64,000 bases of DNA, taken from contig NC_063015.1 of assembly GCF_020509005.1 (NCBI RefSeq), positions 558,001 through 622,000 of the forward strand, written 5' to 3'. The notes below the pieces were generated by a model. That model was given only the letters and a program-made list of their open reading frames with translations, did no database searches and was not told where the DNA came from. Source of the DNA: Fulvia fulva (taxonomy: Eukaryota; Ascomycota; Dothideomycetes; Mycosphaerellales; Mycosphaerellaceae). Numbering within the stretch: the first letter of the stretch is position 1; every line of letters begins with the position of its first letter. Of this stretch, positions 38,612-49,727 are shown piece after piece. Made by a program: the position numbers and the translations under genes.

Positions 38612-41600
38612 TTATGACAGGTTCAGCTGGCTTACAAACCTCTGGAAGTGTGGACCAGTCTTTAGTTTTGTAAACCCGTCTGCAACCATCTCAGAGGTTG
38701 GGGTGTACTCAACAGCAATAAGCCTCCTCTACCAAAGTTTCCTAACAGCGTTATAGGCAATGTCAATGTGCTTCGACTTGTCATGAACATGTGCATCTTT
38801 CACTAGGGTGAGGGCAGCTTGATTGTCACCTCTTAATTGGACTGGTCTCAAATTTGATACAGTCTCCTGGTTTCTAGTGATTCTTGGTTGATGGGAACAG
38901 TCTCCCACTAACTCTGGACAATCCATTTCCCTTAGCAGTGAAGCTAGGAATTGGGACTGCTTCGCACATGCATTCATAGCCATGTATTCAGCCTCCATTG
39001 TGGATGTTGCTACAGACTTTTGCTTCTTGCTTATCCAAGAAACTGGTGCCCCACAGAGGAAGAAGACATACCCAAGGATTGAGACTCTGTCTGCTTTGTC
39101 CATTGCATAATCAGAATCACAGTATCCAATAAGGTGTCCTTTTCCAGACTTTGAGAACTGAAGTCCTAGATCAGGGTATGATCTTAGGTACCTAGTGATC
39201 TTCTTCAAAGCCTTCATGTGGTAGGTGGATGGGTCACTCACAAATGAGCTCATCCTTCCTAGGGCAAAAGCAATGTCTGGCCTTGTGATTGTTGCTGGCC
39301 ACATCCAAGTACCATTAATACTCTGGTACTCTGCCTTGTCACACCTCTCATCTATGTGGCTTGAAGGTTTGAGGGCCTCATAGCTGTCTATGGGTGAGTG
39401 TGTAGGTGCTGCCTTCTCATGGTTCATTCCCATCTTGGCTAGGCTGTCCCTAACAAAGTGTCCTTGGTCAAGTTTCAGGATTCCTCTCTTCCTGTCCCTT
39501 ATGACTCTCATGCTAAGGATCTTTTCAGGTTCACCTAGATCTTTGATCTTGAAGATCTTGCCAAGTTCTCTTTTGAACCAGAGAACATCTGTCAACTTTG
39601 GTACAGCAATTGGAATGTCATCCACATGTATAAGGATTATGATCTCCCTCTTCTTATAGATAAGTAGGCATGGATCCACTTCTGACTGTGTGAATCCAAT
39701 CTCTCTGAGCTTTGACACACAGAGTTGATTCCAATCTCTAGCTGCTTGCTTAAGTCCATACAAGCTTTTGAGGATTTTGAACACCATGTTTGGTGGAAGC
39801 TCAACTCCTGGTGGTGGTAACATGAAGATGTCTTCATGGAGGGTGCTTTCTGTGAATGCATTGTTCACATCCACTTGGTGAAGATGAAGATCCTTCTTAC
39901 ACACAATAGCCATAAACACCCTAAGGGTGTCCTGTCTTACTGTAGGTGCAAATGTCTCCATAAAGTCAACACCAAACTTCTATGAGAAGCCCCTTGCAAC
40001 TAGTCTAGCCTTGAACTTTTCAATAGCTCCACTAATGCTTCTCTTAATATCAAAGACCCATCTTGATGTAACCAGATTTGCTCCTTTTGGTGGAACAGAA
40101 TTTTCCCAGGTGTTGTTACTCTGTAGAGCATCTAGTTCCTTTTGGATTGCTTCCTTCCAAAGATGTCCCCATTTCTTTTCATTCACAGCATCCTTGTAGG
40201 ATTTTGGAATTGGGACCTCTTGCTTGTATGCAATGGCTTCTACAGTTGCTGCAAAGGCCATTTCCTCAACTTCTTCCAGGAATTCGCTATCCCATAGTAT
40301 TGAACTGTCCACTGATTGCATGGCTGCAAAGAAAGCTTGGTGAAAAGCAGCAAGGTTCTCTGAAAGGTCCATTGCTTCTCCCACTTCAGTGGTTAGTTCG
40401 GGCTTAGGGACCATGGATCTTGGGGCTTTCTGTTTCATGTCATAGCCCTCAACATCATAGTCAGCCTTTCTCTTTCCAAGGGATGATTTAGGGACCGTCA
40501 CTTGTGACCTAGTAACGTCTATTTCCTGGGGATCTAGGGAGCTTCTCTCAATTGGCTGATCGATTTTCTGAAATTCCCCTACGTTCTCCGGAGGCTGGGG
40601 AAGTTGCACAAACAGCTTTCTCGGCTGAGCGACTTTAGGGCTCTCAATTGGCTGATCTATTTCGGGGGGGCTCTGATGGACGCCTGGATGGTAGGTAGAT
40701 TGTCCTAAAGATACGTTCTTCCTCGGCCTTCCTAAGGGCTTCCTAGCTGGTGCACTGCTTAGTAGATTCAATGTTGGAACATTGAGACCCATATCACCTC
40801 CAGGCTGGTCCTCAAAGAAGTCTGCATGTGTGTGTTGTTTAACAGCTCTCATGTCTGGTTCCCAAAAGAGCCAGGCTTTAGCTGTGTTTTCAACATACCT
40901 AATAAACACTGCTTCTTTACCCCTATTCATTAGCTTGTCACTTCTTGCCCATTGAGGTTGGGATCTTGTGTCTATATAGACAACAGCTTTGCATCCCCAA
41001 ACTTTCAAATGGTTGATGGTCGGTTTGATACCATCAAAAGCCTCATCTGGTGAAACCTTGAACCCATCGTAATCTGGGCCATTTGGCAGTTTGTTCCTCA
41101 TATAAGTTTGGGCCTCTAGTGCTTCAGGCCAAAATTCAACCGGCATTTTAGCCTCTTCAAGCATTGCCCTTATAGAGTCCTCTGAGGTTTGTATTGACCT
41201 CTCAACTGGTCCATTCTGTAGAGAGTTGTATGCCTCAGTCGGCTCGAGCCCAATCCCCAAATCCTTCTCCCACTGCTTCACTAATGCAATAAGTTCTTTT
41301 GCATTGTCAAGTCTTACTGCTTTCAGCTGCGCTGATGATTTCCTCTCTGCTTTGATCTTCCAGTTCTGGAGAGCAACTGGAGCATCTTCTCTTTTCCTAA
41401 GAGGAAAGGTCCACTTCTTCCTAGAGAAGTTGTCAACAATCTCAAGCCAGTATTTGAATCCTAGTCTTGAGATTGGTAGTGGGCCACATATGTCAATAGA
41501 TACAAGGGCAAGTCTTTCAGGTCTTCTCTCTGTAACTTTGCCTTTGTACTTCTTCATCTTTGCTATTGAGCATACTCTGCACTGGTGAAAGCCATCCTTA

Positions 41601-43246
41601 GGGATAGGAATGGGTTCTTTCAAGTCTGTTACCTTGTGAAGATTCTGGAGCAAATTCTTCCCAAAGTGTGCAAATCTTCTATGCCAAAGCTCCCACTGCT
41701 TCAGGTCGGTCTCTGATTGAGCAGTCACAAAGGCATTCTCCATTGGTGGTGCACATGATGAGTAATGTGCCCGTTCTTGTAGGAGAGGAGAAATCTCATC
41801 AATGAATGGAACCCCCCCCCCAAGGAGCTTTGTCTGGACAACAGTCTCACCAGAGGGGGAAACAAGAGAAAATGATGGAGGTTGCACACCAAACTGCTTG
41901 CTAAACTGGTTCCATGAAACCAGGTTCACTCCTAGCTTGGGTACAAGCAGGACATCTTCCAAAACAACTTTTCTGCCAGCTCTCCCACTCATCTCTGCAT
42001 TCCCAATATGAGTGGCCAATAAAAACCCACCTCCCACTTTGATCCATTTCTTCCTTGTCAAGGGAGTCATAGATCTAAAGAGGCAGCTTTGGTCAGTCAT
42101 ATGGGATGAAGCACAGGAGTCAAGTAACCACTCTGACGAGGGGAACTTGCCTTGGACTTCTGCAGTTGAGTGAGCCACTTCATCATACTCATCATCATCA
42201 GACATTGTCTCTGGGGATGAGCTGCATGGTGACTCTTGGGCGGAGAAACCTTTTCCAGTCTTCTTTGCTTTAGAGGTATAAGACTGGGCCTGGTTCTTCT
42301 GGAGTGACAGCATGTCAGAGCTGAGTTTCTTCACCATTTTCTTAAGTTCTTCCATAGAGGACTTCTCTCTTGGTGTCCTCCTTGAAGTGGGTGGTGGAGT
42401 TCTCTTCTTCTTGACATGTGTTGTATTCTGGGAAGATGGTGGTTGGGAATGAGATCTAAGGACCTTTCTTGCCTCAGGCAAACTAGGGCAGTCCTTGATC
42501 AGATGATCCTTCTCACAGAGAAGGCAGGAGAGTGGTCTTGCTAGACCTGAGGGCTTGACCCAGGTGGCTGCCATGCCATACTCAGCCTTAGAGGGATCCA
42601 ACCTGGCTTCTTGAGCTTCAAGGATCTTTAAGGTCCTTTCATGATCCATCTTTGGCTGAGCCATGATAGTATCCCTGGCTACATGGTAGTCAGGTGGCAG
42701 TGAGCTTAAGAGCTGGGTCATCCTCACATCAGCTTTCCTGTAATGCTGACCCTCTGGGTCAACATCAGCAATCCTTTTTCCAAGAGAAACCAGGTGTGTC
42801 CATGCAGATCTGATGGTGAACTCTTCACTCATCTCAAAGGTCACAAATTGCTTTGTGAGCTCATGTGCATGGGTTGGTAGCACCTGGCTATACTTGTTCC
42901 AGAGATACACCCACTTCTCAGCAGCTCTTCCAGATTCACATGAGCCCTCAAGCTCAAATTCATCTTCTTCTGTGATCCTACTAAGGATACTGAAGTTGCA
43001 TACTGCATTGTGCCTTGTCCATGTTGGCGTATTGAGGATCTCTTTAGTTGTAGCCTCTTCTTGGAGTTTCAGAGTCTTGCCCTTGATGTTGTCAAAAGAC
43101 ACTTCCATTAGGTCATCAATTGCAAAGAATGCTGATTGGCTCTCCATCTTGTATCTCTGAAGGTTGAACCATCTCTTCCAATTGTCCCTCCCAAGAATTG
43201 GGATTTTGCCTCCCTTCTCCTCTGTCTTCTCTTGGTATGGATCTAT
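38612..43246 (-). pseudogene. Copia 2 Gag-Pol polyprotein with two stops and a damaged start
   Basis: The frame reads Gag, CX2CX3HX4C knuckle (CLLCEKDH...C, about 42506-42545), protease (LLDSCASS, near 42120), GAG-pre-integrase, integrase (SIDICGP, RLDNAKE, GPVERSIQ), RT (HVDDIPI near 39617) and RNase H. It is open except for TAG at 39980-39982, a CAG-to-TAG change after VARGFS in RT, and TAG at 38729-38731, one of two Trp/Gln codons near the C-terminus. The rest continues to TAA 38612-38614. The likely start, ATG in Copia 1, reads ATA at 43244-43246, consistent with G to A. The second integrase residue is Asp in RLDNAKE. The element cannot make full Pol without stop readthrough. Confidence 0.87.
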
Positions 43247-43676
43247 AATAAATTGGATGTAATGAAACAAGGTGTGTATGTTCCAAAGTGGTGGCTCAGA
43301 TCCTGCTGAGGCTTCTGGTGTAGAATGGGAAAGTTCGTAGGTGTGGATACCAAGGCCTACTTGGTAAAGTAAAGGAGCGGTGTGAGGTCTCGGGGCTAGG
43401 ACACAGGTCTGTCTCTCCTAGCAGAGCTTCAAATGACTTACTTGAAGTCCTTCTTGATAGTATCTCGATACAGTTCTGCCTACAGAGTATCTTCAAGGTA
43501 TTGGCTTTGAGTAAGCCGCACAGAGTCCTTGTCTAGGTTACCTATCACTTAGTATCGAACTAAGCTCCTTGACAGGATAGACGGGGTAGACTTCTGATTC
43601 CTAGATGTTTTCTGCTACGATAGCAAGGGATATAAGTAACCTGTACTGATATAGGTTGCTCTTATTCCTGCACAAA
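43247..43676 (-). other. Copia 2 untranslated leader
   Basis: About 430 bp between primer site and start codon. I see no open frame of note and no regulatory motif that I can support. Confidence 0.6.
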
Positions 43677-43691
43677 CCCGGGCTCATAACC
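43677..43691 (-). other. Copia 2 primer-binding site (initiator Met half-tRNA)
   Basis: On the minus strand GGTTATGAGCCCGGG directly follows the 5' LTR. It is complementary to the anticodon arm (CCCGGGCTCATAACC) of a fungal initiator tRNA-Met, the internal priming site used by Drosophila copia. The sequence is the same as in Copia 1. Confidence 0.8.
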
Positions 43692-43926
43692 TGTTGAACA
43701 GGTACGGGTGGATGGTAGCGGAGTGGAGTAAGAGATCAATCTTTAACTGACTAATAGCACGAGCATGTAGCAATATATCAGGAACTAATATGTTGATTAT
43801 GTTGGATGTCTATCTAAGCTAAAGGGGAGAGAAGGTATCTCCCTACAAGCTAAGTCATCGTGGATGCCTTAGGCTACCAGATCACTTCCTAATTGTTGAC
43901 TCCCTTTGAGATGCTACATCTTAACA
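43692..43926 (-). repeat. 5' LTR of Copia 2
   Basis: 235 bp, TG...CA on the minus strand, followed by the duplication GTATT at 43927-43931. It has RIP changes at sites different from the 3' LTR, for example in CAGGCTGCCAG. Confidence 0.92.
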
Positions 43927-43931
43927 GTATT

Positions 43932-45191
43932 TATACCTTCGTTCCTTCCTTCTACCGCGTAGCGCTAGGCCTAGCGGCAATGTGCTCTTTACGTTAAGCA
44001 CTATATCTAGAAGCTAATACGTGTTTCTGTCACCGTTATTATCTTCTACCTCGATCGGGGCCGGAGGTAGCTATACTTGTCCTAGTATTAGTGCGTATAT
44101 AGGCATTAGTAAGTTAGCGTAAAAGCCGTTATAGAGGTTACTTAGGGATTAAGGGAGGTCTAGACGGTACGTGTCGTGTAGTGGTACCTTAGTAACTACG
44201 TATAGTCTAGTATAGCGGTAATTAAGCTTCTTTAATAGGCGCTTAGTACGCTAGTTACGTATACTAAGGTGTACTAGGTCTCCGACTTCGTACCGTAGTA
44301 TAATCGTTCTATACTTATTAGTATATTTAGCTTACGATACTTATGCTATTACTATAGAGTCTCGTAGCTTATACCTAAGGTCTATTATACGTTATATAGA
44401 TATATTTATAGACTCTACGTCTAATCGCTATTTACACGGAAGTAGTTATATAGGGAGATTAAGTTTAGTATCTATATAACGTAGGTTCTTACTAATGTTC
44501 GCTATAAAAGGACTTACGCTAGTCGTTTTGGAGACGTAGTCGTTTATAGTAAACTCTATAGGTAGGAGCTAATCTAGCTAGTTATCCTAAGCGTAACTAG
44601 TGAACGTACGTAGGTACTATTCTATTATCTTATTAGTATTCTCGCTTTAACGATTAGTCTTAGGGTAATAGCCGGTTAAGATCTTACGCTTAATTTGTAG
44701 TAACTTGTAGAGGCGTCCCTAGAAGGCTAATACCTATTAAGGACTACGATCCGACGTGATTGTCTTTAGTAGACTATATCGGGAGAAGATATACTCTACG
44801 TAGATATATACGATATACTCCGCTATTATTTCTAATACTAGAATGTAATGCTGCTCCTTACCTAAACGGTCTATAACTATAAGTACGTTCTTATAGTACT
44901 AACTATCTACCGTGCACTTGGCCCTTAGTAGTTCGATAACGAAGTCTAAGGTAACGTCGTCCTACGTGTCGAATAGGACTAGTAGTAGAGTAAGTAGTCT
45001 ATATTAAGGTTCGTTAATACTACGGCTATTACGGTATATACGGTATACTCGTACGAAAGATCTAATAAACCGTATTATTCGTAGCTATATATAGTAACGT
45101 AACACTAACCGGCTCGTAGTTATCTTACCGGGGTGTCCTATAGTAGGTGTACCGTAGAAGGCCTTAACGACGCGTATACGTATAGTGTTTC
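43932..45191 (-). pseudogene. Gypsy D integrase and chromodomain N-terminal relic
   Basis: At the right edge the minus strand reads FYGTPTIGHPGKITTSRL, then RYYI with a stop at the Trp position, matching the HHCC zinc-binding domain (first His changed to Tyr). The integrase core and the linker to the chromodomain follow leftwards with frequent stops. The solo LTR sits immediately upstream of the zinc finger. No catalytic residue can be assigned with certainty in the decayed core. Confidence 0.72.
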
Positions 45192-45710
45192 TGTTAGGGC
45201 GAGAGCCTAGCCTATAAGATATAAGAGTGAAAGCGAGAATATAGGTACGAAGTATAGATATAAAGGGTATAGTATAATTACTACATAAAACGAAAGACGA
45301 AGAAAGTAAGAGAGGCCTAGGGAAGGCTAGATATTTATACGCGACCCTTACGAGTACGTGTCCCCGTATTAATAGGGCTAACCTATACGAAGCCGCGCTT
45401 AGTAGCTTTGCTTAAAACCTTATTCTAACCTGCCCTACGTTCCGAGTCTTCTACGTGCTTCTTCTAGGGTCTAGCGTAGTCGCGGGTGCTCGCGGGAGTG
45501 CCGTAAGTCATATAGTCACGAGCCGAAGTGAATCTATTAAGGTTTAGTAGAGGGGTAAATTTGGAGGGCTAGGTCCCGTAGTAAATGTTACGGGGCATAT
45601 AATTCTTAGCGCTTACACACTAAGCTAGACTGTCACTTCTTAACGACTTCTAAGCACTCTAAGGCTCTTCTGTCCCTACCTTCTATACACTCTATAGGGA
45701 GACTATAATA
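45192..45710 (-). repeat. Solo LTR of the Gypsy B family
   Basis: 519 bp matching the long (520-bp) LTR type on the minus strand, flanked by perfect GTTTC duplications (45187-45191 and 45711-45715). There is no internal sequence, so it is the product of recombination between the two LTRs of a former insertion. It is heavily RIP mutated. It includes the 77-bp segment missing in Gypsy C. Confidence 0.9.
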
Positions 45711-45715
45711 GTTTC

Positions 45716-48599
45716 CCTTATCTTCGGTAGGTAGGATAAAGAGACTATAACCGCTATGTCTGTTCTTAATATAGATTATCCTATCGACTAGTATCGCGTG
45801 CTTGTCGTCAATCTTGTTCTTTCGTAGTAGTTTAATAGGTTCGCCTACTACTAACTAGGTCGTAGCTTCGATTATATCGTCCTATTTGTATAGCTTACTA
45901 ATATCGGCTAATAGCGCTTCGTCTATTACTACTCCTTCGACTTCGGATACGCTTAGCCGTAGGATTTAGCTAGCGCTAACAGATAAGAAGTGTTCTAGTT
46001 TAAGTAGTATACGATCCTACTATACGTACCGCGGATCTAATTTGTTATATAGAATCGCGTCCTATAGACGTCTAGTAAGGCTGTCTAGTTTGGCTCCTTA
46101 AACACCTAGACGATATATAATCTTAAAGAAGAATTATAAGAGGAACTCGGCCTATCTTACTTGTCGTCTATTTAGTTACTTAGAGGTTATAAAGTATTTA
46201 AGGTTCTTATAGTCGCTATATACTAGTACTAGGTAGCCGCTTAGATCAGTAAAGTTCTTAAAGTCTAGTTCGTCGATATTACTAGCTATAAGTTCGGGCT
46301 TCTACTCTTTAAATACTTTAACGATAGTAAGTAGTTCCTTATTATAAATGTCGTAATTGCACTCCTACGGGCTCATCTTCTTAGATAGGTATACGATTAG
46401 CCTTAGGATGTTATCCTTATCGTATTACAATAGGACCGTAGCCGTAACAAAGTCACTCGTATCCGTTTTAAGTACTATTCTACGTCCTAGGACAAATATC
46501 GCTAATATAGTGCCTTTAGTATCGGTAAAAGCTTACTTTAGTCCGTCGAATACCTTCTGACATTCCTCTATCTATTACTAAGGGCAGTCCTTCTTAGTTA
46601 GCTTTACTATAGGTAATACTATCTTGCTATAGTCCTTAATAAAGCGCCGATAGAACCCGGAGAACCTATTAAACGTAAGGATATCTTTCACGTTTACTAG
46701 TGCTCCCTATTACCTTATAGCTTGTACCTTAGCTAGGTCTATTAAGACTCCGTCCTTGCCGATAATAAGGCCTAGGTATTTAGTAGATTAGGTATAAAAC
46801 TCACATTTAGTGATGTCGAGTTATAGGCCGGCTTTACTACATTTGCGAAGTACCTTCTTAATATCCTCTATATGCTCCTTAAGAGTGTCGCTAAAGATAA
46901 GTATATTATCTAGGTATACCGACGCAAAGTCGTTAAGGAACTCTCGTAGTATGTCGTTAATATAAGACTAGAAAGTACTAGGGGTATTACATAACCCGAA
47001 TAGTATTACTAGGCATTTAAACTGTCTATATCGTATTATAAATACGGTTAGCCATTCGGAGCCCTCTACTATTCTAATACGATTAAAAGCGGTAATAATA
47101 TCTAGCTTAGTAAAGTACTTCTTACTAGTAATACGATTAAGTATGTCTTATATTAAGGGTATAGGATACCTAGACTTGATCGTACGTTCGTTAACTTGTC
47201 TATAGTCAATACAGACTCTTAATCCACCTCCTAGTTTCTTAATAATAAGCACGGGTGATAAAGTATCTACTCTACCTTCGTATCTACGAATGCCCTTCTA
47301 GGCTAACTACTCTTAGACCTAGTACGCGATGACTTCGTCCTCCTAGTTTAACATCCGGTAGGGCCTACTAAAAGGCGGTGTAGTTCCTAGCTTCAGCTTG
47401 ATCTCGTAGTTAATACTAGGCCTATATAGTAGAAGCTCCTTCGTATCTTGTTTAGAGAAGCAATATATAGATTCGTGATATATAGGGAGAAGGTGGTCCT
47501 TTAGATCGATAGTCTCCTCCTTCTTACGTATAAATTTGTCTATATCGGCTTGTATATACATCTTATAGGTAGAGAGAGTCGGACTAACGCGTTGCTCTAC
47601 TAGTACGAACGCCGCTATACGTACATTAAGTCGCTCGATAGTCTTGTTATTAGAAAGCATCCTATAGCCGGTATTAGGCGAGTATGTCGCTATATTACGT
47701 ATATTACGGGCGCTTATAGCGTAGGTAGTAAGTAGGTCTATAGTACGTATATCGCTAGGTTGCTATAGCTCGTTCCTATTAAAGATAAACATTATATATA
47801 CCTCTGCTCCTTTCCGCCTTACTATCTTCTTAATTGTCTCCGCGCTAACTTCCTAGATATCGACATCCGGTAGTGTCGGCGTAGCTAGTTTCTTTTCGAA
47901 TAATAGTTTAGCGGTTCGCGGGCGTTCCTTTATAATTATATTAGAGGTTTTAGTCTAGACAAAATCTTTATCGTTGTCTTCTTCGATAGTAGCTTAATAC
48001 GCTAGTCGGGTCTTTAGGGTAGGTTCGAAGGTCTACTTAGTAATTACCGGTTCCTACTTGTCGTTAACACTCTATACCTAGACTAGCTCGCTATCCTATA
48101 GGTAATACTCCTTATAGTGCTCCGAGTCAAGGGTTATAGTATCTAACGTAAAGTAGATACCTAGCTAGTGTTCATTATACTAGGGCCTGTCTAGTACAAT
48201 GTTATACTCTAGATATATAACCTAGAAGGTTCTAGTCTCCTTATAACTATTACCGAGTATAAGTTCTAGACTTATATAGTATTCTATTATTTCCGCGGCT
48301 GTCGAGCCGTTTACTAACCTAAGGGCTAGTAGGTTATTAAGCTTAATTAAGGGCAGATTATGTTTTTGCGTATAGGAGAAGTCGACATACTTAGAATTAG
48401 TACCGTTATTAAGGAAAGTAAATGCATTTTGCCTATTAGCTATCCCTAGTATTACGAGGTATAAGCCGATAATAGGGTTATGTTCTATTTCTACTATTCT
48501 AAGAATATATAATGATAGCTTAAGCCCTTCGGTTAGCTTTACTAGTAGTTCCTCTTCGTTATGTCTTATATTCTCCTTTTTATATCTACTAGTTATTAC
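45716..48599 (-). pseudogene. Gypsy D protease, RT and RNase H relic
   Basis: Reading from right to left: a protease-like stretch (LVNGSTAAEIIEYY, about 48270-48315), a linker with an IKLKLGTTPPFSRPYRM motif (about 47345-47410) that typically precedes RT, the RT with YLDNILIFS (about 46890-46917), and RNase H (CNYDIYNKELLTIVK near 46310-46360; YSDYKNLKYF). The second Asp of the YLDD box reads as Asn. Stops are mostly TAG/TAA from RIP, although a 105-codon stretch (47343-47660) remains open by chance. It is non-functional. Confidence 0.8.
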
Positions 48600-48985
48600 G
48601 CTTAAGCAGTAGACTAGGTATTTTCCGCCGGTAGTATAACGGTAGTACCGCTAGCGTTAGTACCTAGACGTACTAGTATCTTGTACTCGAATAGCTCGTA
48701 AGTACGCTACTATAGAGAAGGTCTAGAAGCTATCCTTATTATCTATCTTGAGGTTAGTTAGGCGATTACGAGCCCTACTAATTAGGTTACGGTCTCTATA
48801 TCGCTTAGCGAGTTCCTAGATAAGGTCGTTAATACCCTTATACGTCTTCTTACTACTAGTTAGGCTGCCCGAGATAGTAGGGATCTTTAGTCTAACTAGT
48901 TCCTAAGTATCACCTAGTAAGGCTAGTAAGTCGTATACGAACTTAAGTACTACCTTCTTATCGCGAAAGACCGTGTAGTCGATAA
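48600..48985 (-). pseudogene. Gypsy D Gag C-terminal relic
   Basis: This continues in phase from the gag piece right of Copia 1 (duplication GATAA at 48981-48985 and 54525-54529). Residues DYTVFRDKKVVLKFVYDLL and PTISGSLTSSKKTYKGIND can be read with only Gln-type stops. It corresponds to the core Gag domain. A zinc knuckle could not be confirmed. Confidence 0.68.
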
Positions 48986-49220
48986 TGTTGAGAACATACA
49001 GGCCGCAGGACAAGCATGTAGGTGTGGGTGTGTCATGTGATAGATCACGTGACTAGGGTTTGCCAGCCCCTATAGGCTGGCAAACATCCGGACACCTAGC
49101 ATCTACCTACACCAACACCGGCGATACTGTATGTAGATACACGCTATCCCATTGGGTCCTTCTTCGTCTTTTGTGTGATCCGCCGTCTTCCACTGCTGCG
49201 CAACTCGTACCTGTTTAACA
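48986..49220 (+). repeat. 5' LTR of Copia 1
   Basis: 235 bp, from TGTTGAGAACATACA to CTGTTTAACA. It contains the palindromic core ATCACGTGA (about 49043-49051) and a perfect 11-bp inverted repeat GTTTGCCAGCC / GGCTGGCAAAC (49058-49068, 49075-49085) with a 6-base loop. The 3' LTR is identical. Confidence 0.96.
49058..49085. repeat. Hairpin-forming inverted repeat in the copia LTR
   Basis: Two perfect 11-bp arms around CCTATA. The repeat occurs again at 54362-54389. In RIP-mutated LTRs the arms read GTTTACTAGCC and GGCTAGTAAAC, still complementary because CA and TG are each mutated to TA in both arms. Its function, for example in RNA folding or as a termination or dimerisation signal, is unknown. 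Confidence 0.7.
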
Positions 49221-49235
49221 GGTTATGAGCCCGGG
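49221..49235 (+). other. Copia 1 primer-binding site (initiator Met half-tRNA)
   Basis: GGTTATGAGCCCGGG begins at the first base after the LTR and is complementary to the anticodon arm of fungal initiator tRNA-Met. Priming from a cleaved half-tRNA is the mechanism known for Drosophila copia. RIP-altered versions stand at 2413-2427 and 3900-3914. Confidence 0.82.
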
Positions 49236-49727
49236 TTAGCAACTCGGTGTTTCACCCTCGACAAAGTCGTATTGGAGTTATTCCTCTTCAGAACAAAAGG
49301 AAGGCAGACTGGAGGCCGCACCCGCATTGCACAGGAAGCTACAGCCGCGCTGTAGGTGCATATAAGACGTGAAAGAGCCTAGTGAGGCACTGTCAGACTC
49401 CGAGTCAGGGAGCCTGTGCCAATACCTCAGACAAGTGGGCGAGCTTACTGAGAAGAGTCGCTCTCCGGACATCGCGTTCGCATCGACTAACTGTTCATTC
49501 TGAGAGAGCCGCAGTGTCTCAGAAACCCCCTCTGCTGAGAGAGTTACGCTACAGTGTCTCAGCACCAACACGATCCTTACCGACCGACTTTCCTCCTCTT
49601 CCCGGCGGATAGCCATCCTCTCCGCTATCAACCTCGCGTTCGGTTTATCCCATTTCGATCCGATCGCGTACGACCGAATACATCCTTTTACCTGAGGGCA
49701 GCCAACCTGTCCCTCAACTTACAAAAA
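49236..49727 (+). other. Copia 1 untranslated leader
   Basis: 492 bp between primer site and start codon. The polyprotein frame is open back to about 49554 from a non-ATG codon, but there is no in-frame ATG before 49728. A packaging signal would be expected here but cannot be identified by eye. Confidence 0.65.

Larger units (their letters stand above)
38312..43926 (-). mobile_element. Copia 2: nearly intact Ty1/copia element with few RIP lesions
   Basis: 5615 bp with two 235-bp LTRs and duplication GTATT (38307-38311 and 43927-43931). The polyprotein is related to that of Copia 1 but clearly a different family, and the LTR sequences are unrelated. The LTRs differ only at transitions (by eye about a dozen) affecting both copies. 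Damage to the coding frame amounts to two internal TAG codons and a probably lost start codon. It is intermediate in age between the heavily mutated elements and the pristine ones. Confidence 0.93.

Noticed and set aside
41811..41821. Run of C in Copia 2 as a possible frameshifting homopolymer
   Set aside because: It encodes Gly codons in frame with the protease region, and the frame is intact on both sides.
47343..47660. 105-codon frame on the minus strand in Gypsy D
   Set aside because: It is a stop-free stretch of the decayed Pol between protease and RT, not a separate gene.
49554..49727. 58 codons upstream of the Copia 1 ATG, open in frame
   Set aside because: No ATG; it lies in the leader, and the ATG at 49728 is conserved in position in Copia L and Copia C.
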